Shown piece by piece: positions 36,593-44,897 of a stretch of DNA of 64,000 nt. Position 1 is the first letter of the stretch, and each line of letters begins with the position of its first letter. Below the pieces are notes generated by a model. The model was not told where the DNA came from. It saw nothing but the letters and a program-made list of their open reading frames with translations, and searched no databases. The stretch lies in the NCBI RefSeq assembly GCF_004770995.1, contig NZ_RQHW01000047.1:372001-436000 (forward strand), read 5' to 3'. This DNA is from Leptospira idonii. Its GTDB lineage: Bacteria > Spirochaetota > Leptospiria > Leptospirales > Leptospiraceae. Made by a program: the position numbers and the translations under genes.

Positions 36593-36858
36593 GGTTCGTT
36601 TTTTTGATTCTCCTCCGTTTGCAGTTTATAATAGAGAATGATCAGTACGAAAATGAGAGTGAATGCATTTGCTAAGATGATGGGAAGATCCGATTTGCTG
36701 AAACCGTAGATCAGCCACAGAAAAACTCCCACTCCCAAAAGTATGTACATATTCCTGGAAATATCTCTGGTTTGTTTGGTGAGAATCACTCTAAGAACTT
36801 GGGGAAGAAAAGATAGAGTTGTAAACACCGCTGCGAAATATCCGAGTAGGGCTTCCAT
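36589..36858 (-). CDS. SemiSWEET sugar transporter (PQ-loop / MtN3 family)
   Basis: The 89-residue protein is one three-helix half-transporter, which works as a dimer to move small sugars through the inner membrane. The PQ loop (SFLPQVLRVILTKQTRDISR) and the helix-3 segment LPIILANAFTLIFV are almost identical in my memory to the L. biflexa SemiSWEET whose crystal structure is known. That is one reason to place this window near that species. The gene lies 2 bases after queF and overlaps the ferredoxin gene. Confidence 0.95.
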   Translation of the reverse strand: MEALLGYFAAVFTTLSFLPQVLRVILTKQTRDISRNMYILLGVGVFLWLIYGFSKSDLPIILANAFTLIFVLIILYYKLQTEENQKNEP

Positions 36859-36860
36859 GA

Positions 36861-37262
36861 TTACTGTTTGTATTCTCTCGATACTATGGTTTTGACTCCG
36901 CCTCGAATGTTGTAGTCTCCCACAACCTTTAGATACTTGGGATTCACTGCTTGGACCAAATCTTCCAAAACTTTATTCACTACGTTTTCGTGAAAAATCC
37001 CCACACTGCGGAAGGCCATCATGTATTCCTTGAGGGATTTGAGTTCGATGCATTTTTCGTTGGGGGAATATTCGATAAATATGGTACCGAAGTCGGGAAG
37101 CCCTGTTTTCGGGCAGACTGCCGTAAATTCAGGAATCGTGAATTCGATTTTATAGTCCTTACCTGAGTAGACGTTGGCAAACCATTCGATTTCCGGGGTC
37201 TTCCAGGAGGGGATGTGGTCTTGTTTGTCCTCGTAGAGCGAGGCGGATTTTTTTTCCGACAT
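36861..37262 (-). CDS. queF: NADPH-dependent 7-cyano-7-deazaguanine reductase
   Basis: QueF reduces preQ0 to preQ1 in queuosine synthesis. I start it at ATG 37262 (133 residues), which has AGGG upstream. The unimodular QueF motifs are present: FTAVCPKTGLPDFGT with the catalytic Cys and Asp, and ELKSLKEYMMAFRSVGIFHE with the NADPH-binding segment. First gene of queF-semiSWEET-ferredoxin and divergent from guaA, with 42 bases between start codons. A longer in-frame reading to 37358 would run into guaA and is unlikely. Confidence 0.95.
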   Translation of the reverse strand: MSEKKSASLYEDKQDHIPSWKTPEIEWFANVYSGKDYKIEFTIPEFTAVCPKTGLPDFGTIFIEYSPNEKCIELKSLKEYMMAFRSVGIFHENVVNKVLEDLVQAVNPKYLKVVGDYNIRGGVKTIVSREYKQ

Positions 37263-37304
37263 TTGTTTACCCTGGCATTTGCAAAAATATTTTGGAACCA
37301 TCCC

Positions 37305-39113
37305 ATGAAAAGTGATAAAAAAATCGCAGTCATCGATTTCGGCAGTCAATACACTCATCTACTCGCAGCCAGAATCCGCAGATTAGGAGCCTATACGGAA
37401 ATCCTAAGCAATGATGAACCAGTCTCCGTTTATTCTTCTTACGCAGGAATCGTTCTTTCCGGTGGTCCTTCCAGTGTTTACGAAAAAGGGGCACCTCTAC
37501 TTTCGAAAGAATTCTTTCAAATTCCCGTTCCCATTTTAGGAATTTGTTACGGACATCAACTCTTGATGAAAACTTTAGGAGGAGAGGTTCTGTCTTCTTC
37601 TCATAGGGAATACGGTCCTGCCGTATTGAGATTATCCGACAAATCTTCCCGTCTGACGGAAGGAATGTCCCGCCAAACTAAAGTTTGGATGAGCCACGGA
37701 GACGAAGTGACGAAACTGCCGGAAGGTTTTCTTCCGATGGGGGATTCGGATAATTGTCGTTATGCATTTGTCTCGGATGAATCCAAAAATCATTTCGGGA
37801 TTCAATTTCATCCGGAAGTGACTCATTCCGAAGAAGGAGAAATCCTTCTGAAAAATTTCATTAAAATCTGCAATGTGCAAAATACTTGGAACTTAAGTTC
37901 CTTTTTGGAAAGAGAAATCGATGTTTTGCGAAAGAAAGTGCCGGAAGGTAAAAACGTATTTTTACTCGTTTCCGGGGGAGTGGATTCCTCAGTAGCTTAC
38001 CTTCTTTTGGCGAAGGCTTTGGGAAAAGACAGAGTGAAGGGACTTCTTGTAGACACAGGTTTTATGAGAAAGAACGAAGTGTCCGACCTCAAAAAAAATC
38101 TGGATCTATTGGGGTTCGATCTTACCATCTGGGATGAAAGTGCGGAGTTTTATCGTTTGTTAAACGATGTCTCCGATCCGGAAGAAAAACGTAAAATCGT
38201 AGGGGATCAATTTTTGGAGGCGCAAGGCAAGGCCACTACGGCACTTTCTTTGGATACGGAACATTGGCTTTTGGGACAGGGTACGATCTATCCGGATACG
38301 ATCGAATCCGGCGGAACAAAACATTCTCATAAAATCAAAACCCACCACAATAGGGTGCCTGCCATTCAAAAGCTGATCGAAGAAGGTAAAATCGTGGAGC
38401 CAATCGCCGAACTTTACAAAGATGAAGTTCGTGAATTGGGAAAAATTCTGGGTCTGCCGGAACAATGGATCGAAAGACATCCTTTCCCCGGTCCTGGTCT
38501 AGTAGTAAGAATGATCGCTTCTTCTCAAGCAGCCGCTCCCGATTTAAAAGAGGCAGTCGCTCCTATCTTGCAAAAATTTTCTTCTAAGCTTCAATTTAGA
38601 ACTCTTCCGATTCTTTCCGTGGGTGTGCAGGGGGATCAAAGAAGTTATGCGAACTGTGCCGTACTAAATGATTTTACGAAGGACTGGAAGGAATTGGAAT
38701 CGGTTTCTCTTCAAATCACGAATTCGATTCGAGAGATCAATCGTGTTGTTTTTGCTCCTGACGAATCCGAACTACCCGTATCCTTTCCATTTCAAAAGAT
38801 CAAGATGGATCAAAAACACTCCGATTTGCTCAGAGAGGCGGATTCCATCGTAAATCGAATTCTTTACGAAGAGAAAATTCACACTCAGATTTGGCAGATG
38901 CCTGTGGTTTTGGTTCCTGTGGGAGCCGTTCCTGATACTTATGGAATTGTGCTTCGTCCTGTGGAATCTTTGGAAGCGATGACTGCGAATTTTTATTCTA
39001 TGGATCGGAGAATTCTCAGCAGAATCACAAGAGAGATCAAACAAATCAAAGAGATCTCACTTGTGTTATATGATCTAACTCACAAACCACCCGGTACGAT
39101 CGAGTGGGAGTAA
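37305..39113 (+). CDS. guaA: GMP synthase (glutamine-hydrolysing), long form
   Basis: GuaA converts XMP to GMP. I start it at ATG 37305 (602 residues). The class-I amidotransferase part has GICYGHQLLM with the catalytic Cys and FGIQFHPEVTHSE with the His-Glu pair. The ATP-pyrophosphatase part has LLVSGGVDSSVAYLL. The C-terminal dimerisation region is about 75 residues longer than in E. coli and resembles the eukaryotic type, ending with the usual GTIEWE. Divergent from queF, which also uses a guanine-like precursor, and convergent at 11 bases with the next gene. Confidence 0.96.
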   Translation: MKSDKKIAVIDFGSQYTHLLAARIRRLGAYTEILSNDEPVSVYSSYAGIVLSGGPSSVYEKGAPLLSKEFFQIPVPILGICYGHQLLMKTLGGEVLSSSHREYGPAVLRLSDKSSRLTEGMSRQTKVWMSHGDEVTKLPEGFLPMGDSDNCRYAFVSDESKNHFGIQFHPEVTHSEEGEILLKNFIKICNVQNTWNLSSFLEREIDVLRKKVPEGKNVFLLVSGGVDSSVAYLLLAKALGKDRVKGLLVDTGFMRKNEVSDLKKNLDLLGFDLTIWDESAEFYRLLNDVSDPEEKRKIVGDQFLEAQGKATTALSLDTEHWLLGQGTIYPDTIESGGTKHSHKIKTHHNRVPAIQKLIEEGKIVEPIAELYKDEVRELGKILGLPEQWIERHPFPGPGLVVRMIASSQAAAPDLKEAVAPILQKFSSKLQFRTLPILSVGVQGDQRSYANCAVLNDFTKDWKELESVSLQITNSIREINRVVFAPDESELPVSFPFQKIKMDQKHSDLLREADSIVNRILYEEKIHTQIWQMPVVLVPVGAVPDTYGIVLRPVESLEAMTANFYSMDRRILSRITREIKQIKEISLVLYDLTHKPPGTIEWE

Positions 39114-39123
39114 AGAAAGAAAA

Positions 39124-39567
39124 TTAAGGAAGAAGAATCCAAAGAACCGCCATCACTCCCATTGCGATTTCTGGGAATCGGCGGTCGAAAAAAGACTTAG
39201 GTTTTTCTTCTTGGGCGGTTTCAGCTCCCGCAGTTGCGACTGTTTTGTTTTCTTCCGGAGTAGCGGAAGCAGTAGCTTCCTCTTTCTTTTCGGAAGAGAA
39301 CATTCTTTTGAAAAATCCTGGTTTTTCCTCAGGCTTTGTTTCTTCCCAAACGACAGGTGCGGAAGTGACGACTACCTGATTTGGTTTAAACGACTGTTTG
39401 GTGCCGTCCTTGGATTCTACGATGACTTCTTTTTTGCCTACTTGAGTCGTTTTTACGTTCTCAAGAACCACTTTAGTTGCTTTGATTGTGACGCTGTCCG
39501 CAAACAAGGAAGCGGAAATGGCGAAAGTGCTGCAAGTTAGAGTGAAAATAAATAAAATTCGATTCAT
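39124..39567 (-). CDS. Exported or membrane-anchored small protein, unknown function
   Basis: The 147-residue protein has a signal peptide (MNRILFIFTLTCSTFAISASLFA), a small beta domain (TIKATKVVLENVKTTQVGKK) that could recognise a peptide or act as a sorting domain, a Glu/Ala/Thr-rich linker, and a C-terminal hydrophobic segment (IAMGVMAVLWILLP) with no charged tail. This layout, a periplasmic domain tethered at its C-terminus, is common among leptospiral hypothetical proteins. No family is recognised. Confidence 0.65.
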   Translation of the reverse strand: MNRILFIFTLTCSTFAISASLFADSVTIKATKVVLENVKTTQVGKKEVIVESKDGTKQSFKPNQVVVTSAPVVWEETKPEEKPGFFKRMFSSEKKEEATASATPEENKTVATAGAETAQEEKPKSFFDRRFPEIAMGVMAVLWILLP

Positions 39568-39656
39568 AGATATAGCAAAAATCCAAACGAACCCCCATCA
39601 AATGAAAATTCCGTAACATTATTACATTCCGGTTAAAATGTGAAACTTAAATCCAT

Positions 39657-39684
39657 TTGACAGTGAGGTCTTGCATTTTAGCGT
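39657..39684 (+). promoter_or_regulatory. Candidate promoter of the tRNA-Cys/tRNA-Leu unit
   Basis: TTGACA (39657-39662) is a perfect -35. Sixteen bases further TAGCGT (39679-39684) is a weak -10. Transcription would start about 12 bases before tRNA-Cys. The rest of 39568-39702 shows nothing else. Confidence 0.45.
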
Positions 39685-39702
39685 ATCCAAAGTCCATGAT
39701 TA

Positions 39703-39776
<74 letters not shown>

Positions 39777-39784
39777 TCGAATAT

Positions 39785-39868
39785 GCCTGGATGGTGGAAC
39801 TGGTAGACACACAGGACTTAAAATCCTGTGGGAGTAATCCCGTGCGGGTTCGATTCCCGCTCCAGGTA
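39785..39868 (+). tRNA. tRNA-Leu (anticodon TAA)
   Basis: A class II tRNA with a long variable arm (GGGAGTAATCCC). The acceptor stem GCCTGGA (39785-39791) pairs with TCCAGGT (39861-39867). The anticodon stem CAGGA/TCCTG encloses loop CTTAAAA, with TAA at 39819-39821, and the discriminator is A39868. CCA is not encoded, unlike the neighbouring tRNA-Cys. Confidence 0.95.
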
Positions 39869-40004
39869 ATGAATCGAACGATTGCGAGTCGAAAAAAAAC
39901 GTAGCGACCCATAGGGAGCGTGAAGCGTTTTTTCCTAGGACGGAAGTCCGAGGTGACTAGCAAGACGAGCTGACAACGAAAGGTCGGAGGTCCGAAGTTG
40001 GAAG

Positions 40005-40021
40005 CGATTTCCGCTCCAAGT
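40005..40021 (+). repeat. Imperfect copy of the tRNA-Leu 3' end
   Basis: CGATTTCCGCTCCAAGT (40005-40021) matches the tRNA-Leu T-arm and acceptor end (39851-39867) at 15 of 17 positions, 154 bases downstream. The 39869-40045 gap also holds an AAAAACG...CGTTTTTT pairing and a GGAC-GGAA-GTCC hairpin. The copy could be a decayed tRNA duplication or the scar of an element that used the tRNA end as attachment site. Confidence 0.4.
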
Positions 40022-40045
40022 GTTTCTTACCCTTTCCCAACTAAA

Positions 40046-41941
40046 TCAATCGCAATTTTCTGAGATTTGTAAGACAGGAAGGCTTTTTTCTTTCGATCCT
40101 GCCTTCCAAATATATTCCATTCCGAAATCGATAAAATAGAGATCCTGCTTATCTTTCGTTTCTTCTGAAGGAAAGATGAATTCATTTTGGCCCGAATGAA
40201 ATTTCCCTTCCAAGATGCGAATCACTCTTTCTCCATGAGCTTTAAAGTGTTTGTCTTGGTCGAAACTTTCCCTTTCTCTGATTTCCAATCTGTAAGATTC
40301 CGGAGCAGATTCGCCTAACATTTCTGAATCGATCCGAATCTGGAAACGAAATGGAATCTCTCTGGATTTGTTTTTTCCTGTGAGACTTGCGATTTGGTTG
40401 AGGCATCCTTCCCATTTGAAATAGAAAGAATTTTCATTCCCTTCTCTCCAGATTTGAGGAGAGCCATTGATGGTTTTCTGCGCCAATGGAGAAGGGAAAT
40501 TATTTCGATCTCTAGCTCTATGAAGAAATAGATGTTCTTCTTTGGTATCTACCGCCCAAAAGATCGCGAAAAGGGAAATACAGAGAGGAAGAAACAAAAA
40601 GAAAGCCCTTTCCCAGGCAAACTTAAGTTTGGCGGTATTGCTATGGTTCGGAAGCATCATGGCAACAAGGCATAAAAAGGGAAATAAAACCTCGTCATCC
40701 AGAAGATAACATTGGAAAAAGCCTGCGATCCAAAAAGAATAGATTCCTAAAAAGAAAAGAAGGTCTTTTCTCTGAATCGAATGGAGTTTTAATATCTCCC
40801 ACCAAATGAGAAGATAAAAAATTCCTCCTAAAATTCCCCCTAAAATCAAAAAATGAAGAAAGTCGTGGTGGGCATGGGACTTGGGTGTGATGGAAATTTC
40901 GTAATAAAGGTAGGGTTTTCGTTCTACCAAATCCACATAAGAAGCTTCAAATTCTTTCGTATAGTTCCCTGAACCTACTCCCAGGAAAGGATTGTTTTTT
41001 AAGATATTGAAATTTCCCTTATGAATCCATAACCTTTGATTTTCTAATGTTTGTTTAGCGAATAACTGATCTATGGATCTTTTGAAAAGCCAGTTCTTTT
41101 GGTAAAAAGCGGCGAGGAGAAACAAAAACAATAAACTTGCGATGGTAAGGCGAATCAGATGTTTCGGAGTAAAAATCGATTTTAGTTTTTTCTCGGAATA
41201 CAAATAAAATCCGAAAGATAAAATAAGACCTAGCCAGACTGATCTGCTCTGGTTGAAAAAAAGTAGAACGAGTCCGGATAGAGAAACAAAAGAATAGAAA
41301 TAAAAGTAAAACCTTTGTCGTCCTTTCAGAAGGAAGTAAATTTTAGCACATCTGTAGTTTTTGGAAAAAAGAACCGGCAAAAATAGAGCAAGAAGCCCTC
41401 CATAGGTAAGATGAGTATTTTGAAATCCGATGGGAAGAAACACTCCCGTTCCTAAAACGGGGAGGTGGCCGATCAAATGGGGAAGTCGTTTTCCTTCTAT
41501 GTATTTGAATCCGTCCATCACGTAAGTGGACAGTCTGTACGGAAAGAATAAAGAAAAGGTTCCTGCGATTACTAATATGATTCCTGCCAGATAAATCCAA
41601 CGTTTGATTTTGTTTTTTTCTCCTCCGGAAAAGGAGGCGACTGCAGGGATGAGAAGATACATCCAAAGATCCCCGAATTCCGTTTTCAGAATTATTTTTT
41701 TTATGGAAGGGATAGAAAGTTCCGACTGGAAAATTCCTGAAATTAAAATCCAAACATAGAGGCAGACTCCCCAGAGGAAAAGGCGGGGCAAACGAGGATT
41801 CTCCCAAAATAGGGAAATCAGATAAAAAAGGAGGGCGGCTCCTCCCAGGATTTGAGATAGGCTGATGGAAAGTGGAACGGAGACCCAAAATAAACAGAGA
41901 AAAACTAGTTTTAGGTTTCGAAATGTTTCTTTCCCGAACAT
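40046..41941 (-). CDS. O-antigen ligase / polymerase-family membrane protein
   Basis: The 631-residue protein has about 12 membrane helices over residues 10-465 and the family's large periplasmic loop with the HAHHDFLHFLILGG motif, like the HxxxL motif of WaaL/Wzy proteins. After the last helix about 165 residues form a soluble beta-rich domain (PFRFQIRIDSEML, shortened) that is not part of ordinary WaaL. The role would be joining or polymerising surface polysaccharide. The start is only 30 bases from that of a divergent glycosyltransferase, so promoters must overlap coding sequence. Confidence 0.85.
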   Translation of the reverse strand: MFGKETFRNLKLVFLCLFWVSVPLSISLSQILGGAALLFYLISLFWENPRLPRLFLWGVCLYVWILISGIFQSELSIPSIKKIILKTEFGDLWMYLLIPAVASFSGGEKNKIKRWIYLAGIILVIAGTFSLFFPYRLSTYVMDGFKYIEGKRLPHLIGHLPVLGTGVFLPIGFQNTHLTYGGLLALFLPVLFSKNYRCAKIYFLLKGRQRFYFYFYSFVSLSGLVLLFFNQSRSVWLGLILSFGFYLYSEKKLKSIFTPKHLIRLTIASLLFLFLLAAFYQKNWLFKRSIDQLFAKQTLENQRLWIHKGNFNILKNNPFLGVGSGNYTKEFEASYVDLVERKPYLYYEISITPKSHAHHDFLHFLILGGILGGIFYLLIWWEILKLHSIQRKDLLFFLGIYSFWIAGFFQCYLLDDEVLFPFLCLVAMMLPNHSNTAKLKFAWERAFFLFLPLCISLFAIFWAVDTKEEHLFLHRARDRNNFPSPLAQKTINGSPQIWREGNENSFYFKWEGCLNQIASLTGKNKSREIPFRFQIRIDSEMLGESAPESYRLEIRERESFDQDKHFKAHGERVIRILEGKFHSGQNEFIFPSEETKDKQDLYFIDFGMEYIWKAGSKEKSLPVLQISENCD

Positions 41942-41971
41942 GCTTGGTACTGAACTTAGGATAGAGCGGCT

Positions 41972-42796
41972 ATGCTTGGCAAATCAAAAAGAAAACTTTC
42001 CGTTGCAATCATCACTTTCAATGAAGAAAAGAACATCCAAGCTTGCATCGATTCCGTCAAAAACATTTGCGATGAAATCATTGTTTTGGATTCTTTCAGC
42101 ACGGACAAAACCAAAGAAATCGCAACCAAAGAAACTTTAGTTCGTTTCTACGAAGGCCCTTTCCACGGTCATGTGGAACAAAAAAACAAAGCTATCGGAT
42201 ACTGCAGTAACGAATGGATTTTATCCTTAGATGCGGATGAAAGAGCGGATGATGTTTTGCAAAAATCCATTCTGGAATTTTTGGAATCTGAAACGGAAGA
42301 GGTGGATGGTTTTCAAATTGCAAGACTCACTTTCCATCTGGGAAGATGGATCTATCATAGCGGATGGTATCCTCAAAGAAGATATAGATTGTTCCGAAAA
42401 GAAAAGGCGGTTTGGGTGGGAGAAAATCCCCACGACTTTATCGAATTGAAAGATCCTAAAAAAGGAAAAATTCTGAAAGGGGACATTCTGCACTATAGTT
42501 TCGCCGATTTTTCCCATCAGATCACTACGATCAATCAATTCTCTTCCATTGTTGCAAATACTCGTTATGCGAAAGGGCATTCTTTTTCCCTTTTGAAATC
42601 GATTTTAAAACCGATCGGTAAATTTATAGAAATTTATCTGATGAAAAGAGGATTTTTAGACGGGGTTCCCGGGCTTTATATCGCTTTGGCATCTTCATTC
42701 TCTACTTTTTTGAAATATGCCAAAATTTACGAACTTGATAAAAAATACATAGAACGTCCGTCCAATATAAGAAAAGATTATGGCACAAAAAAATAA
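41972..42796 (+). CDS. Family 2 glycosyltransferase (LPS core, WaaE/KdtX-like)
   Basis: The 274-residue protein has a GT-A fold: LSVAIITFNEEKNIQACIDS at the start, LDSFSTDKTKEIA, and LDADERADD, whose acidic residues bind metal and sugar nucleotide. The middle segment GRWIYHSGWYPQRRYRLFRK is typical of WaaE-like core glucosyl- or heptosyl-transferases. A gmhA gene two places downstream fits lipopolysaccharide-core synthesis. Overlaps the next gene by 17 bases. Confidence 0.9.
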   Translation: MLGKSKRKLSVAIITFNEEKNIQACIDSVKNICDEIIVLDSFSTDKTKEIATKETLVRFYEGPFHGHVEQKNKAIGYCSNEWILSLDADERADDVLQKSILEFLESETEEVDGFQIARLTFHLGRWIYHSGWYPQRRYRLFRKEKAVWVGENPHDFIELKDPKKGKILKGDILHYSFADFSHQITTINQFSSIVANTRYAKGHSFSLLKSILKPIGKFIEIYLMKRGFLDGVPGLYIALASSFSTFLKYAKIYELDKKYIERPSNIRKDYGTKK

Positions 42797-43541
42797 ACCT
42801 TCCTTCTTTCAAAAATTAATCGATTCCTTATTCGGAGGCGGATCTTCTTCCGTTCCTCAAGCGGCGGCTCGCAAAAAAGAACCGCAGCATTTCCAGATGG
42901 AATGGAAAATCGCCCATGAAAAATGGAAACATCTTCTTCTCACCAAACAAGTGGAAAGCGGAGTTGTTGTGGAAAGAAAAGGATACAGACTTCTGAAAAC
43001 GAACGATAAGTTATTTCGTTTGGAAGGAGAGACGTTTTCAGTAGTGATTGCCACCGGGAACAGTTTGTATCCAACTAAAGACGGCAAAACTGCGGGCATT
43101 CTTTTCGTGGATGAAGGGGAACTCAACCAAGCCGTTCAGGGAGAGTTTTCCCTTTTGGAAGGTTTTTTGGATAAGGTATCCATTCCTAAAACCGATATCC
43201 TGCAGACTTCTTCCGCCAAACAGAAAGATTGGAAATTGATTTTAACTTGGGAAAGGTTTTGGAAAGAGCAGTTGCTTTTGGCTCTTTCTCCGAACGAAAC
43301 GGCACTTGTGATTTTGGGACTAGGTGAGGAATTCAAAAAATTCTTCGAATCTGTGGCGACTGATAGACAAAAGAAACTGGTGAGGGATGAATTTTTCTTT
43401 TTAAACTCAGGCAAAACTTCGGAGACGGATAACCCTCACGGAAAAAATAAGAATTTATACGGGTTTGGCCAGGCACTGAGGGATTTTTCAACGAAAATGG
43501 ACATCGTGGCAACCAAGAGGGAGCAGGAAAATGGAGCATAA
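42780..43541 (+). CDS. Unknown protein between glycosyltransferase and gmhA
   Basis: I do not recognise this 253-residue protein. It has no signal peptide or membrane helix. The first 35 residues are a disordered Gly/Ser/Ala stretch with a short amphipathic part ([12 protein letters not shown]), and the rest is mixed alpha/beta. It overlaps the glycosyltransferase by 17 bases and gmhA by 11, so all three are coupled, which suggests a part in the same envelope-polysaccharide process. Alternative: a regulatory or chaperone partner of one neighbour. Confidence 0.6.
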   Translation: MAQKNKPSFFQKLIDSLFGGGSSSVPQAAARKKEPQHFQMEWKIAHEKWKHLLLTKQVESGVVVERKGYRLLKTNDKLFRLEGETFSVVIATGNSLYPTKDGKTAGILFVDEGELNQAVQGEFSLLEGFLDKVSIPKTDILQTSSAKQKDWKLILTWERFWKEQLLLALSPNETALVILGLGEEFKKFFESVATDRQKKLVRDEFFFLNSGKTSETDNPHGKNKNLYGFGQALRDFSTKMDIVATKREQENGA

Positions 43542-44118
43542 ATCTTTAGTTACGGAAGCAATTTCCGAGTCGATTCGAGTTAAGGAACAGGTACTATCCA
43601 CCTTGGCTCCCGCCATCGAAGAAGCGGGAAAGTTGGCTGTATCCTCTCTGCAAAAAGGGGGGATGTTGTATTTCTGCGGGAACGGTGGTTCCAGTTGTGA
43701 CGCTTCCCATATTGCCGCAGAGCTTGTGATCCGCTATAAGTCGGGTAACGAAAGAAAGGCGATTCCCGCAATTGCACTCAATTCGGATCAGGCGGTCCTT
43801 ACTGCCTGTTCCAACGATTATGGTTACGAACATATATTCAAAAGACAGATCGAAGCCTTCGGGAAACCGAACGATCTTTTTGTCGGGCTGACCACTTCAG
43901 GAAATTCCAAAAACATCATACTTGCCATGGACGAAGCGGAAAAAATCGGAATGAAAACTCTGCTTTTGTTAGGTGGTGATGGAGGTAAATTGAAAGGAAG
44001 AGCTTCTTTGGAAGTGATCGTTCCTTCCACTGTAACCGCTAGAATCCAGGAATCCCATATTTTGATCGGGCATATCATCTGTAGCATCATCGAAAAGGAG
44101 TTGTTCGGACTCGATTGA
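43531..44118 (+). CDS. gmhA: Phosphoheptose isomerase
   Basis: GmhA converts sedoheptulose 7-phosphate to heptose 7-phosphate, the first step of ADP-heptose synthesis for LPS. The 195-residue protein is a SIS-domain enzyme with the family signature [34 protein letters not shown], and the phosphate-binding [12 protein letters not shown]. Length is typical. Overlaps the preceding gene by 11 bases and the following ABC gene by 4. Confidence 0.95.
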   Translation: MEHKSLVTEAISESIRVKEQVLSTLAPAIEEAGKLAVSSLQKGGMLYFCGNGGSSCDASHIAAELVIRYKSGNERKAIPAIALNSDQAVLTACSNDYGYEHIFKRQIEAFGKPNDLFVGLTTSGNSKNIILAMDEAEKIGMKTLLLLGGDGGKLKGRASLEVIVPSTVTARIQESHILIGHIICSIIEKELFGLD

Positions 44119-44897
44119 ATTCCGAAGAGAATTTAGTTCGAATCGAATCTGCCGATCTTTTCACGGAACGCCAAACACTTATTTGGAAGAGTTTGGATTG
44201 GAATCTGAAGAAAGGAGAAATTCATTGTTTGGTGGGTGAGTCTGGATCCGGCAAAACCACTTTAGCTCTTTCTTTATTCGGCCTGCTTCCTTCTCTCTGG
44301 AACTGTGAATACCGCCTTTGGGATGTTTTAGGACATTCTCTGGAAGAATGGTCCGGGCCTTGGGGAGAAAAAAACAGAGGAAGTTCCCTGTTCTTAGTCC
44401 CTCAGAATCCAAATCTAGCCTTTCATCCTTATCGAAAGATGGGGGATCAGATGGAGGATTTTTTCCGTCTGTCTCTTCGTAAAAAAGTTCCTAAAGAAGA
44501 AATGCAAAATCTTTGGGGGGAGATGGGAATTTCTCATCCGGAAGAGAAATGGGATTCTTATGCGAAATCTCTCTCCGGGGGTGAAAAGCAGAGAATTTGC
44601 CTTTCCTTGGCCGTGTTGGGAGACCAACGGATTTTAGTTTTGGACGAGCCTACAACGGGATTGGATGCCAAATCGGAAAAATGGGTCTTGCAAAACATAC
44701 GAAAACTGGCAAAAGAAAGAGAAAAGGGGATTCTTTTTATTTCTCATGACTTCCGGATCGTCGAAAGTATGGCCTCCCGGATTACGATAATGAAAGAAGG
44801 GAAGGTTTTGGAAACCACTCCCGTTAAGGATAAAAAAATTGAACCTAAATCGGATTACGGAAAGTTATTGGAACAAACAAGCCGCATCTTCCATTAA
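44115..44897 (+). CDS. Lone ABC-transporter ATPase (oligopeptide-type)
   Basis: The 260-residue protein has Walker [14 protein letters not shown], a Q loop ([13 protein letters not shown]), signature [12 protein letters not shown], Walker [14 protein letters not shown] and the switch His (FISHDF). It is closest in layout to the DppD/OppD group. There is no permease, binding protein or second ATPase nearby. It starts at TTG 44115 within the gmhA stop (TTGA) and overlaps the FHA gene by 59 bases. It may serve a permease elsewhere or an envelope-sugar exporter. Confidence 0.88.
   Translation: MNSEENLVRIESADLFTERQTLIWKSLDWNLKKGEIHCLVGESGSGKTTLALSLFGLLPSLWNCEYRLWDVLGHSLEEWSGPWGEKNRGSSLFLVPQNPNLAFHPYRKMGDQMEDFFRLSLRKKVPKEEMQNLWGEMGISHPEEKWDSYAKSLSGGEKQRICLSLAVLGDQRILVLDEPTTGLDAKSEKWVLQNIRKLAKEREKGILFISHDFRIVESMASRITIMKEGKVLETTPVKDKKIEPKSDYGKLLEQTSRIFH

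Noticed and set aside
41343..41888. Minus-strand open frame of 181 codons, and similar ones at 47805-48173 and 62102-62599
   Set aside because: All lie inside larger genes with clear motifs (O-antigen ligase, leuC, helicase) in another frame.
44115..44897. ABC ATPase as part of a complete LPS exporter
   Set aside because: No permease gene is present and the ATPase looks closest to peptide-transporter ATPases, so this cannot be claimed.
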